Origin: CAZNKU01 sp964573775
GTDB lineage: Bacteria > Bacillota > Clostridia > Monoglobales > Firm-18
Direction of reading: 5' to 3'
Length of the DNA: 42,869 nt
Assembly (NCBI GenBank): GCA_964573775.1
Contig: CAZNKU010000009.1
Span: 1-42,869 of the forward strand
Shown here: positions 30,610 through 38,853 of the stretch, in pieces
How the letters are laid out: every line of letters begins with the position of its first letter
Position numbering within the stretch: the first letter of the stretch is position 1
The notes under the pieces: generated by a model
Databases searched by the model: none
What the model saw: only the letters and a program-made list of their open reading frames with translations
Told to the model about the DNA's origin: nothing
Position numbers and translations under genes: made by a program

Positions 30610-31023
30610 TTGAATATAGATTCAATAAAAAACGGCATAGTTATAGACCATATCACAGCAGGCAAGGGTATGGAGCTTTATAAGCTTTTAAACCTTGACA
30701 GCCTTGATTGCTCAGTTGCATTTATAAAAAATGTAAACAGCAAAAAGATGGGTAAAAAGGATATTATAAAAATTGATGCGGATATTAATATCAATATGGA
30801 TATTTTAGGCTATGTAGACCCGAATGTTACAGTTGATATTATAAAGGACGGCAAGCTTGTGGAGAAAAAGAGAATTGCTCTTCCAAAGACCTTGAAAAAT
30901 GTTCTTTTCTGCAAAAATCCTCGTTGTATTACTACAACAGAACAGGAAATTGAACACGTTTTCAAATTAACAGATGAGGAAAACAGAGTTTACAGATGTA
31001 TATACTGCGAGTCTAAGGCTTAG
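30610..31023 (+). CDS. pyrI: Aspartate carbamoyltransferase, regulatory subunit
   Basis: PyrI binds nucleotides and gives allosteric control to PyrB. The 137-residue protein has the N-terminal nucleotide domain (GIVIDHITAGKGMELYKLL) and a C-terminal zinc domain with four cysteines: CKNPRC and CIYC (about residues 100-134). The start is TTG directly after the pyrB stop with GAGGTG upstream. Full zinc ligands argue for function. Feedback by CTP/UTP is the family role. Last gene before a strong terminator. Confidence 0.98.
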   Translation: MNIDSIKNGIVIDHITAGKGMELYKLLNLDSLDCSVAFIKNVNSKKMGKKDIIKIDADININMDILGYVDPNVTVDIIKDGKLVEKKRIALPKTLKNVLFCKNPRCITTTEQEIEHVFKLTDEENRVYRCIYCESKA

Positions 31024-31024
31024 T

Positions 31025-31056
31025 AAAAAGACCGAACATTACGTTCGGTCTTTTTT
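31025..31056 (+). terminator. Intrinsic terminator of the pyr operon
   Basis: AAAAAGACCGAAC pairs with GTTCGGTCTTTTTT around a short loop. The stem with A and T flanks works in both directions. Confidence 0.93.
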
Positions 31057-31071
31057 AGTGGATAATGGATT

Positions 31072-31141
31072 GTAGGGGCGGTGCCTCTGTGCCCGCCCGC
31101 ATGATGATGAAAAACGGGAGGGTATGGAAACCCTCCCCTAC
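31072..31141. repeat. GC-rich inverted-repeat element
   Basis: GTAGGGG (31072-31078) is inverted at CCCCTAC (31135-31141), with inner GGCGG/CCGCC-like and GGGAGGGT/ACCCTCCC pairs. No gene. Its GC content stands out from the surrounding AT-rich DNA. Confidence 0.55.
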
Positions 31142-31153
31142 TTTTTGTATTTG

Positions 31154-31954
31154 TTACAAATTGTTCGCTCTGAATTTAAGCGGAGATATTCCCTTAAGCT
31201 TTTTAAACACCGATGAAAAGTAGTTGCTGTCATTAAAGCCGCACTTTGTGGCAATGTCTGTTATGGACATATCTGTTGTTAAAATAAGCCTTTCTGCATT
31301 TTTAACACGTACTATTGTTATATATTCGTTTATGCCAAAGCCCGTAGTTGACTTAAATTGTCTTGAAAGGTGGCTTTTGCTTACGGAAAACTGTTTTGAA
31401 AGCTCGTCCAGCGTAATTTCCGTTGCATAATTTTCCGTAATATATTCCGTAATCTGCTGAACAAATAATGGTGCTGTAATTTCAAAAACAGTTTTTTCCG
31501 TAATACGTGAAAGTCGTATTAAAAGTGAGGTTATGTAATTTTTTATAAGCTCGTCGGAAAATTCGTCAGGGTTGTTATTTTCCGTTTCAATGGAATTTAT
31601 AAGACTTTTGTGAACATCCGCCTTTTTGATACAATATCTGTCAAAGCATCTGAATACCGGATCATCTTCAGCCTTTCCCATAAAGTCAAGGGTAAAGGTT
31701 ATAAGCAGTCGCTCTAATTCTCCGCCTTCTATGTATGCTGTTCTGTGAATTACATACGGAGGAATAAGCACCATATCCCCTTCATTAAGGTCAAATGTGA
31801 TGTTGTCTATAAAGTAACGCGCCTTTCCCTTGCGAAGATAATATATCTCGTAGTGGTTATGGTAATGTGTGCTTGGCATTAGAATAGCATTTGTTCTTGT
31901 TCTGCGTTCTACATAATATGATGTTATTTCCTCATTATATGCGTAAGATGCCAT
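31154..31954 (-). CDS. AraC-family transcriptional regulator
   Basis: This 266-residue regulator has an N-terminal cupin sensor domain (YHNHYEIYYLRKGKARYFI, GDMVLIPPYVIHRT) and a C-terminal pair of helix-turn-helix motifs (ITLDELSKQFSVSKSHLSRQF and MSITDIATKCGFNDSNYFSSV). I place the start at MASYAYNEE because GAGGTG lies just upstream; a longer reading from 32026 lacks such a site. It diverges from uxaB-uxaA across a 199-base intergenic region and is the likely regulator of those hexuronate genes. The effector is unknown; a hexuronate or derivative is inferred. Confidence 0.93.
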   Translation of the reverse strand: MASYAYNEEITSYYVERRTRTNAILMPSTHYHNHYEIYYLRKGKARYFIDNITFDLNEGDMVLIPPYVIHRTAYIEGGELERLLITFTLDFMGKAEDDPVFRCFDRYCIKKADVHKSLINSIETENNNPDEFSDELIKNYITSLLIRLSRITEKTVFEITAPLFVQQITEYITENYATEITLDELSKQFSVSKSHLSRQFKSTTGFGINEYITIVRVKNAERLILTTDMSITDIATKCGFNDSNYFSSVFKKLKGISPLKFRANNL

Positions 31955-32153
31955 TTTTCTCACCTCACGGTAATTGTAGCATATAGTTTTGATGATTTCA
32001 AGCAATAATTTAAAGAAAATATCCATAATTGAGCATTATTTTTATAGAAAACATAAAAATATTGTTGTATAATGAACGTGTATAATTAAAAAGGGAAAGA
32101 ATTTTGTTTAATAAAAAATTAATAATATAAAAATATTTAGGAGGTTACAAACT
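31955..32153. promoter_or_regulatory. Divergent control region between the AraC gene and uxaB
   Basis: It contains a TATAAT -10 at 32068-32073 for uxaB without a good -35 (TAGAAA at the 17-base position), as expected for an activator-dependent promoter. The AraC protein probably binds here. No exact operator is identified. Confidence 0.5.
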
Positions 32154-33437
32154 ATGAGTTTCGAAACAGTAAAAAGACCGGAAAGAGTTATTCAGTTTGG
32201 TGAAGGTGGCTTTTTAAGAGGCTTTGTTGACTGGATGATTCAAAAACTTAATGATGCAGGTGAATTTAACGGCAACATCGTTGTAGTACAGCCTATTGAA
32301 AATGGTATGTGCGATATGCTTACAGCACAAAACTGTGGCTACACACACATTATCCGCGGTGTTGAAGGTGTTGAAAACACTGTTGTCAACTCTATTTCAA
32401 GATGCGTAAAGCCTTATGAAGACTACGACGCATATCTTGCACTTGCACATAATCCTGATTTCAGATTTATCGTATCCAACACAACAGAAGCAGGTATTTC
32501 ATATTCAGAAGGCGACAAGCTTAGTGACCGCCCTGCAAAGTCATACCCTGCAAAGCTTACAGCACTTCTTTACGAAAGATTCAAAGCAGGTCTTGGCGGT
32601 TTTATAATCCTACCTTGCGAGCTTATTGACCAAAACGGTGTTAAGCTTCGTGAAATCGTACTTCGTTATGCTAATGAATGGGAACTTGGTGAAGAGTTCA
32701 TCAAATGGGTAGAAAAGGAAAACCACTTCTGCTTTACTTTGGTTGACCGTATCAACACAGGCTATCCTAAGGGTGAAGATTTGGGACTTGGCTATGAAGA
32801 CAACCTTGTAAATACATCAGAATACTTCCACTTGTGGGTTATTCAGGGTGACAAGGCTTTGGCTGATGAAATTCCTTTCCATAAAATCGGTCTGAATGTT
32901 ATCTGGACAGACAATCTTGAAATGTACCGTACAAGAAAAGTTAGAATTTTAAACGGTGCTCATACAGCAACAGTAGCTTATGCAATGCTTAGCGGTTTTG
33001 ATACAGTAAAATCATGTATTGACGACCCTGATATGTATGCTTACATCAAAAAATGTGTATTTGAAGAAATTATTCCTACACTTGACCTTCCAAAGGAAGA
33101 GCTTGTTGAATATGCAAACAGTGTATTGGAAAGATTTGCAAACCCATATATCAACCACTATTGGTCTTCAATCGTACTTAACAGCGTAAGTAAGTTTAAG
33201 GTAAGAGTTTTGCCTTCAATTACAGAATACATAAAGAGATACAACAAAATGCCTGAAACATTGCTTTTTGCATTTGCAAACCTAATAAAGCTTTATAAAA
33301 CTGATATGGCAAATGACGACAAGGATGTTATGGAATTTATGAAGACAGCTTCTACAAAGGAAATTCTTGCAAACACAGCACTTTGGGATGAAGATTTGTC
33401 TTACCTATACGACGAGGTGAAAAAATATGAGGATTAA
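32154..33437 (+). CDS. uxaB: Tagaturonate reductase
   Basis: UxaB reduces D-tagaturonate to D-altronate with NADH in galacturonate breakdown. The 427-residue protein belongs to the mannitol dehydrogenase family: an N-terminal Rossmann region begins ERVIQFGEGGFLRGFVDW, followed by FIILPCELIDQNG and the catalytic-region ILNGAHTATVAYAML with its conserved histidine. AGGAGG precedes the ATG. It overlaps uxaA by 11 bases, so the two are coupled. Fructuronate reductase (UxuB) is a relative, but linkage to uxaA supports UxaB. Confidence 0.94.
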   Translation: MSFETVKRPERVIQFGEGGFLRGFVDWMIQKLNDAGEFNGNIVVVQPIENGMCDMLTAQNCGYTHIIRGVEGVENTVVNSISRCVKPYEDYDAYLALAHNPDFRFIVSNTTEAGISYSEGDKLSDRPAKSYPAKLTALLYERFKAGLGGFIILPCELIDQNGVKLREIVLRYANEWELGEEFIKWVEKENHFCFTLVDRINTGYPKGEDLGLGYEDNLVNTSEYFHLWVIQGDKALADEIPFHKIGLNVIWTDNLEMYRTRKVRILNGAHTATVAYAMLSGFDTVKSCIDDPDMYAYIKKCVFEEIIPTLDLPKEELVEYANSVLERFANPYINHYWSSIVLNSVSKFKVRVLPSITEYIKRYNKMPETLLFAFANLIKLYKTDMANDDKDVMEFMKTASTKEILANTALWDEDLSYLYDEVKKYED

Positions 33438-34794
33438 TCCCCGTGACAATGTGGAAGTAGATTTGAACACAGGCCACAAAATAGCACTTTGCGACATTAA
33501 AAAAGGCGAAAATGTTATAAAGTACGGCTACCCCATCGGCCACGCAACAGAGGATATAAAGGCAGGGGACAGCGTACATACACATAACATCAAAACAAAT
33601 TTAAGCGAGCTTTTGGAATATACATACGAGCCTGAATTTGAAGAGACAGAAAGACGTGAGGAACGTTATTTCAACGGCTATGTTCGTCCAAACGGTGACG
33701 TAGGTATCCGTAACGAAATATGGATTGTAAACACAGTTGGCTGTGTAAACAAGGTTGCGGAAACACTTGCAAAAAAGACAGGTGCTAAGGCTTTCCCGCA
33801 TCCTTTCGGTTGCTCTCAGCTTGGCGATGACCAAAAGGTAACACAGCTTATTTTAAAGGGTATGGTTAACCATCCTAATGCGGCGGCTGTTCTTGTGCTT
33901 GGACTTGGCTGTGAAAATAATAATATTGAGGTTTTCAAGAAAGTTTTGGGCAGCTGGGACGATAACAGAGTTAAGTTTTTAAACTGTCAGGACGTTGAGA
34001 ACGAAATTGAAGAAGGCGTAAAAATTATTAATGAACTTAAGGCTTATGCAGATACTTTTAAACGTGAAAAGGTTTCTGTTTCAAAGCTTAAGGTTGGTCT
34101 AAAATGCGGTGGCAGTGACGGTTACAGCGGTATTACAGGCAACCCGCTTGTAGGAAGATTTTCAGATATGCTTATTTCCTACGGCGGAAGTACTATTCTT
34201 ACAGAAGTTCCTGAAATGTTCGGTGCTGAACAGATACTTATGAAGCGTTGTATAAACAAAGAAATTTTTGATAAAAACGTTGATTTGATTAACAACTTCA
34301 AAAAATACTTCATTGCTCATAATCAGGAAATTTATGAAAATCCGTCACCTGGTAACAAGGCAGGCGGTATTACAACACTTGAAGAAAAGTCCTTGGGTTG
34401 TGTACAAAAGGGCGGTTCTGCACCTGTTGTTGACGTACTTGACTACGGCGATACATTGCATAAAAACGGTCTTAACCTTTTAAACGGTCCGGGTAATGAC
34501 ATTGTTGCTATAACTAATCTTATGGCGGCAGGTGTTCATATGGTACTGTTTACAACAGGCAGAGGCACACCTGTTGGTTGCCCTGTACCAACTGTTAAGG
34601 TTGCTACAAACTCTAACCTTGCTAAAAACAAGAGCAACTGGATAGACTTTAACGCAGGTGAAATTTTAGATGGTGTTGACGTTGATGAAAAATTCTTTGA
34701 CTATTGCATAGATGTTGCAAATGGTAAGGAAACAAGAAACGAAATTAACGGATACAGCGAAATTTCCATATTTAAAGACGGCGTAACTTTATAA
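33427..34794 (+). CDS. uxaA: Altronate dehydratase
   Basis: UxaA dehydrates D-altronate to 2-keto-3-deoxygluconate. The 455-residue protein has an N-terminal SAF-type domain (RINPRDNVEVDLNTGHKIA to about residue 70, with VHTHN), then the large UxaA/GarD domain with GYVRPNGDVGIRNEIWIVNT, cysteines in FGCSQLGDD and LGLGCENNN, and KCGGSDGYSGITGNP. A Fe-dependent active site is typical of the family. It follows uxaB in one operon and ends at a bidirectional terminator. The rest of the pathway (uxaC, kdgK, eda) is not here. Confidence 0.96.
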   Translation: MRINPRDNVEVDLNTGHKIALCDIKKGENVIKYGYPIGHATEDIKAGDSVHTHNIKTNLSELLEYTYEPEFEETERREERYFNGYVRPNGDVGIRNEIWIVNTVGCVNKVAETLAKKTGAKAFPHPFGCSQLGDDQKVTQLILKGMVNHPNAAAVLVLGLGCENNNIEVFKKVLGSWDDNRVKFLNCQDVENEIEEGVKIINELKAYADTFKREKVSVSKLKVGLKCGGSDGYSGITGNPLVGRFSDMLISYGGSTILTEVPEMFGAEQILMKRCINKEIFDKNVDLINNFKKYFIAHNQEIYENPSPGNKAGGITTLEEKSLGCVQKGGSAPVVDVLDYGDTLHKNGLNLLNGPGNDIVAITNLMAAGVHMVLFTTGRGTPVGCPVPTVKVATNSNLAKNKSNWIDFNAGEILDGVDVDEKFFDYCIDVANGKETRNEINGYSEISIFKDGVTL

Positions 34795-34795
34795 T

Positions 34796-34826
34796 AAAAA
34801 GGTCGGGAATTTATCCCGACCTTTTT
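34796..34826. terminator. Bidirectional terminator between uxaA and microprotein B
   Basis: AAAAAGGTCGGGA pairs with TCCCGACCTTTTT around a small AT loop. It serves uxaA on plus and the microprotein B transcript on minus. Confidence 0.93.
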
Positions 34827-34831
34827 AGTTA

Positions 34832-34880
34832 ATGATGAATAGTGAATAGTTATGGTGGAAATGCTTTGCATTTCTTTGAA
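34832..34880. repeat. MITE-like dispersed repeat, partial copy (R7)
   Basis: It carries the GTGGAAATGCTTTGCATTTC segment shared with R2 at about 7930, and stops exactly at the stop codon of microprotein B. Confidence 0.62.
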
Positions 34881-35027
34881 TTAACTATTTATGTATAGTT
34901 CCTCGGTCTGTTGCTGAGCTTTTATAAGTTTTTCCTTTAGCTTTTCTACTTCTTCAAGTGTGTCGGTAACTTCGTTAAAAAGGGTTGTGTACATTTCTTT
35001 TAAAACTCTTAAATCAGTGTTTTCCAT
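34881..35027 (-). CDS. Coiled-coil microprotein, copy B (48 aa, unrecognised)
   Basis: This 48-residue protein begins MENTDLRVLKEMYTTLFNEV and ends TEELYINS. A strong AAGGAGG site precedes the ATG, as in copy A. Residues 22-44 are strongly helical with heptad-like leucines (LEEVEKLKEKLIKAQQQ). It shares 22 of 41 aligned residues with the microprotein at 7995-8132, with most changes conservative. It has no signal peptide or membrane segment. The gene sits behind a structured leader and a terminator, with no neighbour in the same unit. Function is unknown. Confidence 0.8.
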   Translation of the reverse strand: MENTDLRVLKEMYTTLFNEVTDTLEEVEKLKEKLIKAQQQTEELYINS

Positions 35028-35048
35028 AGTAAATTCCTCCTTATAAAC

Positions 35049-35074
35049 TAAAAAGCGCCGACCGAAGCCGACGC
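35049..35074 (-). terminator. Attenuator-like terminator between leader RNA B and microprotein B
   Basis: On the minus strand an 8-bp stem with two wobbles (35067-35074 with 35055-35062) closes a TTCG tetraloop and is followed by T5. It occupies the same place as the copy A terminator, between leader and ribosome site. Confidence 0.82.
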
Positions 35075-35226
35075 AAAAAACGCAACCTCGTTACGATTGC
35101 GACTCGCCTACTTTGCACTGCACTGAAACAGCAATCAAAGAAGAGAGGTTACATTTTTTTAAAATGAAACTTCTCAGATAACTGTTTTCAGTTTTATGCA
35201 ATACATATATGTAAAGCGAGTCGCAA
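35075..35226 (-). ncRNA. Structured leader RNA, copy B (unrecognised family)
   Basis: The RNA should start at about 35224, inside a perfect 11-bp closing helix (35216-35226 with 35097-35107). Inner pairings are ACTGAAAACAG/CTGTTTCAGT with a small bulge, and GAGAAGTTTCATTT with its complement near 35145-35160. CGCAA (35097-35101 on the minus strand) can instead pair with TTGCG (35081-35085), making a hairpin followed by T6, so the closing helix and a terminator compete. Design matches copy A, while the helix sequences differ, which indicates covariation. I do not recognise an established riboswitch class. Confidence 0.65.
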
Positions 35227-35230
35227 GATT

Positions 35231-35259
35231 ATTATATCAAATTACAAAATAAAATTCAA
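35231..35259 (-). promoter_or_regulatory. Sigma-A promoter of RNA/microprotein cassette B
   Basis: On the minus strand TTGAAT (35254-35259), 17 bases and TATAAT (35231-35236). Flanking bases from about 35231 to 35280 nearly match those at 8351-8400. Confidence 0.85.
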
Positions 35260-35339
35260 TACCCTTTTCATCGACAAATTATTACAAAATTCAACACTAA
35301 AAACATATTATAAGGTACGATGAGGGCATGGTATACCAC

Positions 35340-35460
35340 AAAATCAAAGAAATGCAAAGCATTTCATCAACAATTCTGCACTCTGCATTCTTAATTCTGC
35401 ATTAAAAAAGAGGAACGCCCTGCGTTCCATCCATAACTATCCACTATCCATTATCCACTA
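35340..35460. repeat. MITE-like dispersed repeat (R8)
   Basis: It includes GAAATGCAAAGCATTTC, CAATTCTGCACTCTGCATTC and the GGAACGCCCTGCGTTCC hairpin, then a tandem array of TATCCACTA-type units (about 35436-35463) running to the ybaK stop. Confidence 0.68.
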
Positions 35461-35464
35461 TCAA

Positions 35465-35935
35465 CTAATCAGTAAGTTCCTGAAAAGTTATGGGCACAAC
35501 CTTTTCAAGGTCATTTGGGTTAATTTCCACCTGTACACCTATTTTGCCTGCACTGAAAATTATTGTGTCGCAAAGAAGTGCAGTTTCGTCAACAACTGTT
35601 ACATATTGCTTTTTCATACCTATTGGTGAACAACCGCCACGGATGTAGCCTGTTGCCTTGTTTATTTCGTCAACCCTTATCATTTCCACAGTCTTTTTGC
35701 CAACTGCCTTTGCACACTTTTTAAGATTTAACTCTTTGTGTACAGGTATAACGAATACAAAAAAGTCACGTTCAAATTTTGTTACAAGTGTTTTGAATAC
35801 GCATTCAACAGGCTTGCCTATTTTTTCGGCTACCGCTATGCCGTCTATACGTCCGTCCTTGTTGTCATAAAAATGGGGAGTATATTCAATTTTTTGTTTA
35901 TCAAGTATTCTCATTACATTTGTTTTAACTTCCAT
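35465..35935 (-). CDS. ybaK: Cys-tRNA(Pro)/Cys-tRNA(Cys) deacylase YbaK
   Basis: YbaK hydrolyses mischarged Cys-tRNA(Pro), backing up prolyl-tRNA synthetase. The 156-residue protein has the family's catalytic lysine region VFKTLVTKF, then GYIRGGCSPIGMKKQY, which forms the pocket, and DTIIFSAGKIGVQVEI near the end. The second of two nearby ATG codons (35935) fits the GGAA site best; the first adds only two residues. Length is standard. It is a single gene flanked by a repeat and by the divergent rnf operon. Confidence 0.95.
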   Translation of the reverse strand: MEVKTNVMRILDKQKIEYTPHFYDNKDGRIDGIAVAEKIGKPVECVFKTLVTKFERDFFVFVIPVHKELNLKKCAKAVGKKTVEMIRVDEINKATGYIRGGCSPIGMKKQYVTVVDETALLCDTIIFSAGKIGVQVEINPNDLEKVVPITFQELTD

Positions 35936-36000
35936 ATGCATATTTCCTTTTTGGTAATAATATTTTAATAATTATATCACATTTTTTTAACTAACTCAAG

Positions 36001-36029
36001 TTGACTATATCTATTTTAAATGTTAAAAT
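36001..36029 (+). promoter_or_regulatory. Sigma-A promoter of the rnf operon
   Basis: TTGACT (36001-36006), 17 bases and TAAAAT (36024-36029), with rnfC starting 21 bases on. Confidence 0.8.
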
Positions 36030-36050
36030 ACATATAAAGGGGGAGATGTT

Positions 36051-37376
36051 GTGTTTGGCTTTAAAACTTTCAGGGGCGGTATACACCCTGACGATAAAAA
36101 GAGAAACTCTGACTATATAGAAATAGAGGTTCTGAACTCACCAAAGACTATGGTTTATCCTGTGCAACAGCATATAGGTAAACCTGCAAAGGTAATTGTT
36201 AATGTTGGTGACGAGGTTAAAATAGGCCAGCTTATTGCAGAGGCAGACGGCTTTGTTTCTGCAAATGTTCACGCTTCTGTAAGCGGTAAGGTTGTTGCCG
36301 TAAAGCCTCACCTTCATCCTAACGGAAATATGGTAAATGCCGTTATTGTAGAAAATGACTTTAAGGAAGAATACATAAAGGATTTTAACGTACAAAAGAA
36401 TGTTGAAAAATTATCTGCAGAAGATATTGCAAATCTTGTCAAAGAGGCGGGTATTGTAGGTATGGGCGGTGCAACCTTTCCTACCCACGTAAAGTTAAAG
36501 CCTCCATCCGAAATTGATACGGTTATTATAAACGGTGCGGAATGTGAGCCATATATTACTTCCGACCACCGTTTAATGCTTGAACATCCAAAATGTATTT
36601 TAACAGGCATAAAGGCAGTTATGAAGGCGGTGGGTGCAAAAAATGCCTTTGTTGGTGTTGAAAGCAACAAGCCCGACGCCATTGCAAAGCTTGCGGAAAT
36701 ATTTTCGGAAGATGAAAACATAAATGTTGTATCCGTTCTTGCAAAATACCCTCAGGGTTCTGAAAAACAGATGATACAAGCTGTCACGGGCAGACAGGTG
36801 CCTTCGGGCAAGCTGCCTTCCGATGTAGGCGTTGTGGTTTTAAATATTGATACAATATGGGCAATAGCCGACGTTATAAATAAAGGTTTACCGTTGATAT
36901 ACAGAATTGTTACCCTAAGCGGTGGTGCGGTTAAAAATCCTAAAAACTATATGGTGCGCCTTGGCACCCCGGTCAAAGATGTTATAGATGCGGGGGGCGG
37001 TTTTTCGGAGGAGCCTTCAAAAATACTCCTTGGCGGACCTATGATGGGTACTGCAATTTATGATGCAAGTGTGCCTGTAATTAAGGGCACAGGTGCAATA
37101 ATAGCACTTACAGAAAATGAAATAAAATCAACAGAGGCTACGGTTTGTGTACGCTGTGCAAAGTGCGTGGATGCTTGCCCTATGCACCTGCAACCCCTGA
37201 TGCTTCGTGCATATTCAATTAAAGGCGACTATGAAAAGCTTAAAGAGTTTCATATTATGGACTGTATGGAATGTGGCGCCTGTGCATACATCTGCCCGGG
37301 CAGACAAAACCCCGTACAGTATATACGTAATGCAAAGCCTAAGGTTATGGATATGATAAAAAAGGGGGAATTATAA
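36051..37376 (+). CDS. rnfC: Rnf complex subunit RnfC
   Basis: RnfC is the peripheral NADH-binding Fe-S subunit of the ferredoxin:NAD+ oxidoreductase that pumps Na+ or H+. The 441-residue protein has an N-terminal barrel-sandwich domain, the NADH/FMN-binding GGATFPTHVKL (about residues 140-150) and two [4Fe-4S] motifs, CVRCAKCVDACP and CMECGACAYICP (about residues 366-416). The start is GTG with AAGGGGGAG upstream. It leads a six-gene operon in the clostridial order C-D-G-E-A-B with a single base, or overlaps, between most genes. Confidence 0.98.
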   Translation: MFGFKTFRGGIHPDDKKRNSDYIEIEVLNSPKTMVYPVQQHIGKPAKVIVNVGDEVKIGQLIAEADGFVSANVHASVSGKVVAVKPHLHPNGNMVNAVIVENDFKEEYIKDFNVQKNVEKLSAEDIANLVKEAGIVGMGGATFPTHVKLKPPSEIDTVIINGAECEPYITSDHRLMLEHPKCILTGIKAVMKAVGAKNAFVGVESNKPDAIAKLAEIFSEDENINVVSVLAKYPQGSEKQMIQAVTGRQVPSGKLPSDVGVVVLNIDTIWAIADVINKGLPLIYRIVTLSGGAVKNPKNYMVRLGTPVKDVIDAGGGFSEEPSKILLGGPMMGTAIYDASVPVIKGTGAIIALTENEIKSTEATVCVRCAKCVDACPMHLQPLMLRAYSIKGDYEKLKEFHIMDCMECGACAYICPGRQNPVQYIRNAKPKVMDMIKKGEL

Positions 37377-38321
37377 ATGGGATTGCTTAAAGTTTCGGCA
37401 CCTCCTCATATTTCAACTAAAGATGACATTTCAACCATAATGTTTGACGTTATACTTGCACTTATGCCTGCTATGATTGCAGGGGCATACTTTTTCGGCT
37501 ACCGTTCAATTATGGTTGTGTTGGTATGTGTTTTAAGCTCTGTGGCTTTTGAGCAGCTGTGGAACAAAGTATTTAACAAGCCATCCACTGTTAACGATTT
37601 AAGTGCAGTTGTTTCAGGCATACTTTTAGGCTTTAATATGCCACCTGCCGTACCTTACTGGATTCCTGTTGCAGGCAGCTTTTTTATGATAATTATTGTT
37701 AAAATGTGCTTTGGTGGTCTTGGACATAATTTTATGAATCCTGCACTTGCAGGCAGAGCCTTCCTTATGGCGTCATGGCCTGCCTTAATGACACGCTTTG
37801 TTTTGCCTTTTACAAAGCTTGAACTTTGGAATAATGCAGATGTTGTAACAAGTGCCACTCCCTTAAGTTCAGAATTTACAGGCAATGTAAGTACATTGGA
37901 CTTGTTTTTAGGTAATGCAGGAGGATGTATTGGCGAAACCTCCGCACTTGCCCTTTTAATAGGCGGTGCATATCTTTTGATACGCAAAATTATTACATGG
38001 AGAATACCTGTGTGCTACATTGCAACAGTTGCGGGTTTAAGTGCCCTTTGCGGTGCAGATGCCGTAGCTCAGGTTTTATCGGGCGGTTTGATGCTTGGTG
38101 CAATATTTATGGCTACGGATTACACAACATCACCTGTTACACCATTGGGGCAGATTATCTATGCAATTGGTTGCGGTGTGCTTACATGTGTTATCCGCTT
38201 TGTGGGAGGTTATCCCGAGGGTGTAAGCTATTCTATACTTCTTATGAACATAGCGTCACCTTTGTTTGACAAACTTACTCCTCCGAAAATTTACGGTAAA
38301 AGGAGTGATAAAAATGCGTGA
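37377..38321 (+). CDS. rnfD: Rnf complex subunit RnfD
   Basis: RnfD is an integral membrane subunit with covalent FMN. The 314-residue protein has about nine hydrophobic segments. The flavin attachment threonine is visible in VTSATPLS (about residues 159-166). GHNFMNPALAGRAFL is conserved in the NqrB/RnfD family. The ATG directly follows the rnfC stop. Its 3' end overlaps rnfG by 8 bases. Confidence 0.98.
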   Translation: MGLLKVSAPPHISTKDDISTIMFDVILALMPAMIAGAYFFGYRSIMVVLVCVLSSVAFEQLWNKVFNKPSTVNDLSAVVSGILLGFNMPPAVPYWIPVAGSFFMIIIVKMCFGGLGHNFMNPALAGRAFLMASWPALMTRFVLPFTKLELWNNADVVTSATPLSSEFTGNVSTLDLFLGNAGGCIGETSALALLIGGAYLLIRKIITWRIPVCYIATVAGLSALCGADAVAQVLSGGLMLGAIFMATDYTTSPVTPLGQIIYAIGCGVLTCVIRFVGGYPEGVSYSILLMNIASPLFDKLTPPKIYGKRSDKNA

Positions 38322-38853
38322 TTATGTAAAATATGCAGGCGTTTTGTTTGCAATCACTCTTGTGGTAGCAGTTTTATTGGGTGTGGTAAACATGTTTACC
38401 GCCCCTGTTATAGAGCAAAATACGGCAGATAAGTTAAAATTGGCAACAGAAGCTGTTTTAGATGGGCAAATAGATTACTCTACAGAGGCTGACCATCCCA
38501 TAGAGGGTGAAAGTACGGTACAAAAGATTACATCCTACATAACACTTGGAGATAGAGTTGTTTATGTTGTAAAGGTTGTACCTACAGGCTATGGCGGAGA
38601 AATTGAAATGCTGGTAGGCTTTGATAACAGAGGACTTGTTACCGGTGTTGAAATTGTAAATATGAGCGAAACTCCGGGACTTGGTGCAAATGCCAAGGGT
38701 AATACAGATTGGCTTTCCCAGTTTATGGGCAAAGGTCAGGATGAACTTGATGCAATTACCGGTGCTACCGTTACATCCGAGGCAATACAACAGGGTGTAA
38801 ATGATGCAAGGGCACAGGTAATGAGAATAGCAGGAGGTGCTGAATTTGAATAA
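38314..38853 (+). CDS. rnfG: Rnf complex subunit RnfG
   Basis: RnfG is a membrane-anchored subunit with covalently bound FMN facing the outside. The 179-residue protein has one N-terminal membrane helix (about residues 8-28) and an FMN-binding domain whose attachment motif TGATVTS lies at about residues 150-156, with NMSETPGLGANA upstream. The ATG at 38314 is chosen for its AGGAG site; an earlier ATG at 38266 lies well within rnfD. It overlaps rnfE by 8 bases. Confidence 0.97.
   Translation: MRDYVKYAGVLFAITLVVAVLLGVVNMFTAPVIEQNTADKLKLATEAVLDGQIDYSTEADHPIEGESTVQKITSYITLGDRVVYVVKVVPTGYGGEIEMLVGFDNRGLVTGVEIVNMSETPGLGANAKGNTDWLSQFMGKGQDELDAITGATVTSEAIQQGVNDARAQVMRIAGGAEFE

Noticed and set aside
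31955..32026. Longer N-terminus for the AraC regulator
   Set aside because: The upstream ATG lacks a ribosome site, while GAGGTG stands directly before MASYAYNEE.
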